From Legionella adelaidensis (GTDB lineage: Bacteria > Pseudomonadota > Gammaproteobacteria > Legionellales > Legionellaceae), in the NCBI RefSeq assembly GCF_900637865.1, contig NZ_LR134420.1, positions 62,001-126,000 of the forward strand: DNA of 64,000 nucleotides, written 5' to 3'. The position numbers and the translations under genes are program-made. The notes beneath the pieces are model-generated. The model saw only the letters and a program-made list of their open reading frames with translations. It searched no databases and was not told where the DNA came from. Below, piece after piece: positions 59,003-64,000 of the stretch (its first letter is position 1; every line of letters begins with the position of its first letter).

Positions 59003-59036
59003 AACCTGGTTGACAGGCAACCAGGTTATTTTATTT
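59003..59036. terminator. intrinsic terminator, same hairpin family as at 16319
   Basis: AACCTGGTTG-ACAGG-CAACCAGGTT followed by ATTTTATTT. The stem matches that of the split terminator at 16319-16339. It lies between the porin and the L,D-transpeptidase genes and points toward the plus strand. The rest of 58834-59002 shows no gene. Confidence 0.8.
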
Positions 59037-59823
59037 ATCCAGCCTCATATACGGGGGGCAAATCAGCTTCTGCTCGTTTTATCACCTCTTCCGGACTCTC
59101 TTGTGCTTGAGCTATAGGCTGCTGTGCTTCCGACTTTGATTGCGCTAGTTCTTCATTATTATCGGTATTACCGGTGTCCAGGTTAGGCACAACCGGTTGA
59201 ATTACTGAAGTAGTTGCAAATGGGCCTAAAGGTTTACTTACGTCATCGCGATCACCATTTTCATCTGGATAAGACAGAACTGTGACTTGAGAACCTAAAG
59301 TTAAAAAGTCTTCATTTAACCATTTTGCAGCACTAGGGAGTACGCGTATGCACCCATGGCTCGAATTATAAGGAGGTACTTCATACCCGGCGTGAATGGT
59401 AAATCCTCTATAAAAGTACATACAATAGGGCATTTTTGCTCCACCAGTTGTCTCTACTGGATACTCACCCGATTTACAGTCAAGGCCGCGTTTATTGTAA
59501 ACACGGAATGAACCCGTCACAGTACGGCAAGGTTTACCCACGTCTTCGCAATATTCTTTACCACCCGAGCCGCTACCTGTCATCACGCGATTGCCAGCTT
59601 CATCATAAGCAGCCCATGCGGCCACTTTGGGATCAAAAATAAATTGTTTTCTACCAATCCCTTTTATTTTCTCGGGAAAATAATTTTTACCGCGCGTATC
59701 TTTTAAATAATGTTTGGTATGATGTCTCACACCCATGTCGTCAGTGATATAGGTAGACTCATCATAGTCAATACAACCAGCAATAAATACAGTTAATAAA
59801 GCAGATAATAAAACGCGTTTCAT
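59035..59823 (-). CDS. L,D-transpeptidase lipoprotein (YkuD domain)
   Basis: A 262-residue lipoprotein: lipobox VFIAGC with Cys at residue 17. The YkuD domain shows the conserved histidine in FTIHAGYEV and the catalytic Cys in SSHGCIRVLPSA. Such enzymes form 3-3 peptidoglycan cross-links or attach proteins to the wall. The C-terminal 60 residues are a Gln/Glu-rich tail (QSKSEAQQPIAQAQESPEE). It is monocistronic, 20 bases after ettA. Confidence 0.9.
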   Translation of the reverse strand: MKRVLLSALLTVFIAGCIDYDESTYITDDMGVRHHTKHYLKDTRGKNYFPEKIKGIGRKQFIFDPKVAAWAAYDEAGNRVMTGSGSGGKEYCEDVGKPCRTVTGSFRVYNKRGLDCKSGEYPVETTGGAKMPYCMYFYRGFTIHAGYEVPPYNSSHGCIRVLPSAAKWLNEDFLTLGSQVTVLSYPDENGDRDDVSKPLGPFATTSVIQPVVPNLDTGNTDNNEELAQSKSEAQQPIAQAQESPEEVIKRAEADLPPVYEAG

Positions 59824-59842
59824 GAAACATAATCCTCAATTA

Positions 59843-61516
59843 TTAATCTTTTAACCTACGATATTTAATACGGGAAGGCCGATTAGCTTCGTCACCTAAA
59901 CGCCGTTTCCTCTCTTCTTCATAATCAGAATAATTTCCTTCTATGAACGTAACTTGAGAATCCCCTTCAAAAGCCATTAGGTGAGTACAAATACGATCCA
60001 GGAACCAACGGTCATGCGAAATAACAATGGCACAGCCAGGAAAATTTAAAATAGCATCTTCTAAAGCTCTTAGAGTCTCAACATCTAAATCATTACTCGG
60101 TTCATCAAGGAGAATAACATTACCGCCGCTTTTCAAAAGCTTTGCAAGGTGAACACGATTACGCTCCCCACCCGATAATTGCGACATTTTTTTCTGTTGA
60201 TCTGAACCTTTGAAATTAAACCGGCCGACATATGCACGCGAAGGCATTTGGAATGAACCCACTTGCATAATATCTTGACCATCAGTAATTTCTTCCCAAA
60301 CGGTTTTATTGGCATCGAGGTGATCCCGCATTTGATCCACGTAAGCGAGTTTTACCGTTTCCCCCACGCGTATTTCACCCTGATCGGCAGTTTCTTTCCC
60401 AGTAATTAATTTTAAGAAAGTAGATTTACCGGCACCATTAGGACCAATGATTCCCAGGACGCCTCCCTTGGGTAGATGGAAATTTAAATTCTCAAACAAA
60501 ATTCTATCGCCATAAGCTTTTCGTAACTCCTTCCCTTCTAAAACCAAGTCGCCCAAACGCTCACCTGGGGGAATATATAATTCATTGGTTTCATTACGTT
60601 TTTGGAACTCTTTTGAATTCATTTCTTCAAAACGCGCTAACCTTGCTTTATTTTTTGCGTGTCGTCCTTTTGGAGAGGTCCTTACCCATTCAAGCTCTGA
60701 TTTAAGCGTTCGTAGATGCGCAGCCTCTTGTTTCTGCTCGCGTTCTAACCGTTCATTTTTTTGCTCCAACCAAGCCGTGTAATTTCCTTTATAAGGAATT
60801 CCTTCGCCGCGATCGAGTTCAAGAATCCACTCAGCAGCATTGTCCAGGAAATATCTATCGTGCGTTACAGCAACCACTGTACCGGGGAACTCTTCTAAAT
60901 AACGCTCTAACCAAGCCACACTTTCCGCATCCAAATGGTTAGTAGGTTCATCAAGTAACAGCATATCAGGACTGGATAATAACAAACGGCATAAAGCAAC
61001 CCGACGTCTTTCGCCCCCAGAAAGCACTTCTATTTTAGTATCCCAATCAGGAAGACGTAATGCATCTGCTGCTATATCAAGGCGGCGATCAAGATCCCAC
61101 CCACCGCTGTTTTCGATTTCATGTTGTAGCTCGCCTTGTTTTTCCAAGAGCTTATTCATTTCCTCATCACTCATTGGCTCAGCAAAGCGCATACTAATTT
61201 CATCAAAATCAGTTAATAATTTTTTAATATCATGAACGGCTTCCTCAACCACCTCACGCACCGTTTTGTGCATATCAACTTGCGGTTCTTGCTCAAGATA
61301 TCCAATTTTAATTCCTGGTTGTGGACGGGCTTCACCTTCAAACTGGGTATCAACACCTGCCATAATTCGTAATAAGGTAGATTTTCCGGATCCATTTAAT
61401 CCTAAAACACCAATTTTAGCCCCAGGGTAAAAGCTTAGAGAAATATCTTTTAAAATGAACCGCTGGTTTTCAACTATTTTGCTCACGCGATTCATAGTAA
61501 AAATATACTGCGACAT
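59843..61516 (-). CDS. ettA: EttA, energy-dependent translational throttle ABC-F protein
   Basis: A 557-residue ABC-F ATPase with two nucleotide domains (Walker A GLNGSGKST and GPNGAGKST; signatures [14 protein letters not shown] and LSGGERNRVHLAKL) joined by the linker and the arm typical of EttA. There are no membrane segments. EttA binds the ribosomal E site and gates entry into elongation according to ATP/ADP. The length matches E. coli EttA (555). Confidence 0.95.
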   Translation of the reverse strand: MSQYIFTMNRVSKIVENQRFILKDISLSFYPGAKIGVLGLNGSGKSTLLRIMAGVDTQFEGEARPQPGIKIGYLEQEPQVDMHKTVREVVEEAVHDIKKLLTDFDEISMRFAEPMSDEEMNKLLEKQGELQHEIENSGGWDLDRRLDIAADALRLPDWDTKIEVLSGGERRRVALCRLLLSSPDMLLLDEPTNHLDAESVAWLERYLEEFPGTVVAVTHDRYFLDNAAEWILELDRGEGIPYKGNYTAWLEQKNERLEREQKQEAAHLRTLKSELEWVRTSPKGRHAKNKARLARFEEMNSKEFQKRNETNELYIPPGERLGDLVLEGKELRKAYGDRILFENLNFHLPKGGVLGIIGPNGAGKSTFLKLITGKETADQGEIRVGETVKLAYVDQMRDHLDANKTVWEEITDGQDIMQVGSFQMPSRAYVGRFNFKGSDQQKKMSQLSGGERNRVHLAKLLKSGGNVILLDEPSNDLDVETLRALEDAILNFPGCAIVISHDRWFLDRICTHLMAFEGDSQVTFIEGNYSDYEEERKRRLGDEANRPSRIKYRRLKD

Positions 61517-61568
61517 AACAACTCCTGATCCTGATTATTCAGGATGACTAAACATTAATTTAACTATT

Positions 61569-62594
61569 CTAGGACCAATCAAGGATTACCTTACCAGACT
61601 GCCCGGAGGCCATAATTTGAAATGCATGTTGGTATTCTTCAACTGGAAAATGATGCGTAATAACCGGGGAAATATCTAACCCGCTTTGTAGCATGGCAAT
61701 CATCTTATACCATGTTTCAAACATTTCACGGCCATAGATACCTTTAACGACTAAACCTTTAAAAATAACCTGGTTCCAATCAATTGGGGTTTCTTGAGGC
61801 GGAATCCCTAACATGGCGATTTGTCCTCCATGGTTCATTGCTTTAACCATGTCATTTAAAGCCATCGGATTACCTGACATTTCTAAGCCCACGTCAAACC
61901 CTTCCGTCATGTTTAACTCTTCCATGACTTCCCGAATAGGCGTGTACTTCACATTAATCGCCCGCGTGGCACCCATTTTTCTTGCAAGTTCCAAACGGTG
62001 ATCATTTACATCAGTAATTACTATGTTACGCGCTCCTACATGACGCAAAATAGCAGTTGCCATTATCCCGATAGGACCTGCACCGGTAATTAAAACGTCT
62101 TCACCCACTACATTAAAGGCCAGGGCACAGTGGGTAGCATTACCTAAAGGGTCTAAAATAGCTGCTTGATCAGCAGAAATATTATCAGGTAATGCCAGGA
62201 CATTACTGGCAGGTAGAGCTAAATATTCACCAAAACACCCGGGTCTATTCACCCCCACGCCTTGCGTGTTTCTACATAAATGCCTTTTCCCTGCACGGCA
62301 ATTTCTGCACATTCCACAAGTAATATGCCCTTCTCCTGAAACCCGCTGGCCGGGTTGAAATCCGCGTACTTCTCGACCCACTTCCACGATTTCGCCAAAA
62401 AACTCATGGCCTACGGTCATGGGGACAGGAATGGTTGCCTGTGCCCAATCATCCCAAGAGTAAATATGAATATCTGTGCCACAAATCGCTGTTTTTTTAA
62501 TTTTAATCAGTACATCATTTACGCCAAATTCAGGAACAGCTACATCCTGCATCCAAATTCCAGGTTCGCGTTTTGCCTTAACTAAGGATTTCAT
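61569..62594 (-). CDS. tdh: L-threonine 3-dehydrogenase
   Basis: A 341-residue zinc medium-chain dehydrogenase oxidising threonine to 2-amino-3-ketobutyrate. Catalytic zinc ligands are in [16 protein letters not shown] and GHEFFGE, the structural zinc site is [15 protein letters not shown], and the NAD motif is GAGPIGIMA. It is immediately downstream of kbl (17 bases), so the two steps of threonine-to-glycine conversion are co-transcribed. Confidence 0.96.
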   Translation of the reverse strand: MKSLVKAKREPGIWMQDVAVPEFGVNDVLIKIKKTAICGTDIHIYSWDDWAQATIPVPMTVGHEFFGEIVEVGREVRGFQPGQRVSGEGHITCGMCRNCRAGKRHLCRNTQGVGVNRPGCFGEYLALPASNVLALPDNISADQAAILDPLGNATHCALAFNVVGEDVLITGAGPIGIMATAILRHVGARNIVITDVNDHRLELARKMGATRAINVKYTPIREVMEELNMTEGFDVGLEMSGNPMALNDMVKAMNHGGQIAMLGIPPQETPIDWNQVIFKGLVVKGIYGREMFETWYKMIAMLQSGLDISPVITHHFPVEEYQHAFQIMASGQSGKVILDWS

Positions 62595-62610
62595 ACATTT
62601 CCTCTGTTTA

Positions 62611-63798
62611 TTACTGAATAACGTTCAATTTTTTACCCACTTTTTCAAAAGCAGCTATCGCTTTGTCCAAGTGGTGAAGTTCAAGCCCGGCAGACATTTG
62701 CGTACGAATACGTGCCATACCTTTAGGAACTACGGGAAAGGAAAAACCAATCACATATACGCCTTCCACTAATAGTTCCTGCGCCATCTTACCAGCTAGA
62801 ACTGCATCGCCTAACATGACCGGTATAATGGGGTGCTCACCGGGTATTAAATTAAAACCGAGTTGACTCAAACCTTCGCGGAAATAAATGCTATTGCGTT
62901 TTAGTTTTTGTAATAGCTCAGGATTTTGTTGGATTAAATCCAGGACCGCAATCGATGTCTGCGCGATAACAGGTGCTAAAGTGTTGGAAAAAAGATAGGG
63001 CCGGGAACGTTGTCGCAACCATTCAACAATCGTGGCGTTTGCAGAGGTATACCCTCCGGAAGCCCCCCCCAATGCTTTGCCTAGTGTTCCGGTAATAATA
63101 TCTATTTGTGAAGAAACCCCAAAATGTTCGGGTGTACCGCGGCCCGTTGTACCAATAAAACCAACGGCATGGGAGTCGTCAACCATAACTAATGCCTTGT
63201 GTTTTTCAGCTAATTCGCAAATAGCAGGCAAATTGGCAAGAATACCATCCATTGAAAACACACCGTCTGTGGCAATTAAACGGAAACGGGCATTTTTTGC
63301 TTCAATCAACTTGGCTTCCAAATCCTTCATATCGTTATTGGCATAGCGATAGCGTGCAGCTTTGCATAAACGAATGCCGTCAATAATACTGGCATGATTA
63401 AGTGCATCACTAATTATAGCATCTTCAGGGCCTAGCAAGGTTTCAAATAAACCCGTATTAGCATCAAAGCAGGAGGAATAGAGAATAGTGTCTTCTTTAC
63501 CTAAGAAATTGCTTAATTTTTTTTCTAATTTTTTATGAGGGGTTTGCGTACCACAAATAAATCGAACGGAAGCCATTCCATAACCATACTCTTCCAAAGC
63601 CTTTTGGCCTTCTTTAATAAGCAAAGGGTTGTTTGCCAAGCCTAAATAATTATTGGCACATAAATTAATAACGTGTTCTTCATTTACTTCAACTTCAGCT
63701 TGTTGTTGACTACTAATTATACGCTCAGGTTTAAATAAACCCTCTTTTTTGATTAACTCAATCTCTCCCTGAATAAATTCACTAAAACGGCTATCCAA
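62611..63798 (-). CDS. kbl: Glycine C-acetyltransferase (2-amino-3-ketobutyrate CoA ligase)
   Basis: A 395-residue PLP-dependent alpha-oxoamine synthase splitting 2-amino-3-ketobutyrate with CoA into glycine and acetyl-CoA. Features are [31 protein letters not shown] and the PLP lysine in [13 protein letters not shown]. The start is taken as TTG at 63798: it has GGAG at a proper distance and gives the same 20 residues before GLFK as E. coli Kbl. A longer TTG frame would include that binding site. Confidence 0.94.
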   Translation of the reverse strand: MDSRFSEFIQGEIELIKKEGLFKPERIISSQQQAEVEVNEEHVINLCANNYLGLANNPLLIKEGQKALEEYGYGMASVRFICGTQTPHKKLEKKLSNFLGKEDTILYSSCFDANTGLFETLLGPEDAIISDALNHASIIDGIRLCKAARYRYANNDMKDLEAKLIEAKNARFRLIATDGVFSMDGILANLPAICELAEKHKALVMVDDSHAVGFIGTTGRGTPEHFGVSSQIDIITGTLGKALGGASGGYTSANATIVEWLRQRSRPYLFSNTLAPVIAQTSIAVLDLIQQNPELLQKLKRNSIYFREGLSQLGFNLIPGEHPIIPVMLGDAVLAGKMAQELLVEGVYVIGFSFPVVPKGMARIRTQMSAGLELHHLDKAIAAFEKVGKKLNVIQ

Positions 63799-64000
63799 AA
63801 CTCTCTCCTTTGCCCCATTCAAATGCGCGATAATAACAAATTTTACACAAATTCACTATGAAAACTTAAAAGAATTCAGCTTCCTCTTTTTTCATTTCTT
63901 GCTAAAATCTCATCAACGCTTTAACCTAGAGATCGCGTCTGAGATAACTTCCCGGTTAGTAGTTTTGCTATTCAGGTTGGATTATCAATCTGCGTTATTT
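63799..64000. other. non-coding stretch upstream of kbl
   Basis: AT-rich; presumably holds the kbl-tdh promoter. No ORF, RNA gene or clear regulatory palindrome is seen. CCCGGTTAGTAG near 63951 resembles CCGGTTAGTAG at 22451, too short to interpret. Confidence 0.3.

Noticed and set aside
59003-59036. Empty IS110 target site
   Set aside because: The hairpin arm matches but the dinucleotide after it is TT rather than CT, so it is recorded only as a related terminator.

Overview
The window is AT-rich chromosomal DNA from a gammaproteobacterium of the order Legionellales, most likely Legionella or a close relative. The basis is the combination of standard gammaproteobacterial operons (mlaFEDCB-ibaG-murA, kdsDC-lptCAB, bioBFHD, lolC-lolD, coaE/zapD/mutT/secA) with proteins typical of intracellular Legionellales: an F-box-like effector-family protein, a leucine-rich-repeat protein, a PTP-type phytase-like phosphatase and a secreted IcmL/DotI-like protein. 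The genus is an inference; the window holds no rRNA.

Layout. 1-5055 (minus): outer-membrane lipid-asymmetry operon mlaFEDCB followed by ibaG, murA and a Nif3-like gene, almost all start/stop overlapped. 5328-8614 (plus): the divergent LPS operon kdsD-kdsC-lptC-lptA-lptB, followed closely by trpG-trpD-trpC. 10955-17650: a looser region with a small inverted-repeat element, glutaminase, a MazEF-like toxin-antitoxin pair, a frameshifted acetyltransferase, a proline-rich microprotein, serine dehydratase overlapping a phytase-like phosphatase, then an IS110-family element with a candidate bridge RNA and a palindromic repeat pair. 17735-24114: asnS, two small unknown genes, lolC-lolD, an LRR protein and a cold-shock gene. 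24192-30849 (minus): a coiled-coil secreted protein, mutH, an MscK-like channel, aspS, a DUF502 protein and a zinc-ribbon protein. 31032-32999: a secreted thaumatin-like protein. 33055-37968: biotin genes bioB-F-H-D divergent from bioA, with a BirA-like operator between. 37988-40656: a CSS/EAL phosphodiesterase, a small secreted protein and coaE. 40687-46620: an accessory block (large GXSXG hydrolase-like protein, a membrane-segment protein, gene remnants, F-box-like protein) separating coaE from zapD. 46915-50744: zapD, mutT, secA. 50955-58833: OPT transporter, DUF3298 protein, hutI, an SDR, divergent hutG, an IcmL-like protein, a FadL-type porin. 59035-63798 (minus): L,D-transpeptidase lipoprotein, ettA, tdh, kbl.

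How it works together. The first 9 kb is an envelope module: KDO synthesis and LPS export on one strand, retrograde phospholipid transport and peptidoglycan precursor synthesis on the other. Amino-acid catabolism recurs (glsA, sdaA, hutI/hutG, kbl/tdh, OPT peptide uptake), matching an organism that feeds on amino acids. Host-interaction candidates are scattered singly (phosphatase, LRR, thaumatin-like) or grouped in the coaE-zapD block.

The most interesting signal is the IS110-family insertion. It appears to have split a transcription terminator between its hairpin and its T-tract. The non-coding stretch upstream of its transposase contains short matches both to the element's own right end and to the left target flank, as expected of the donor and target guides of a bridge RNA.
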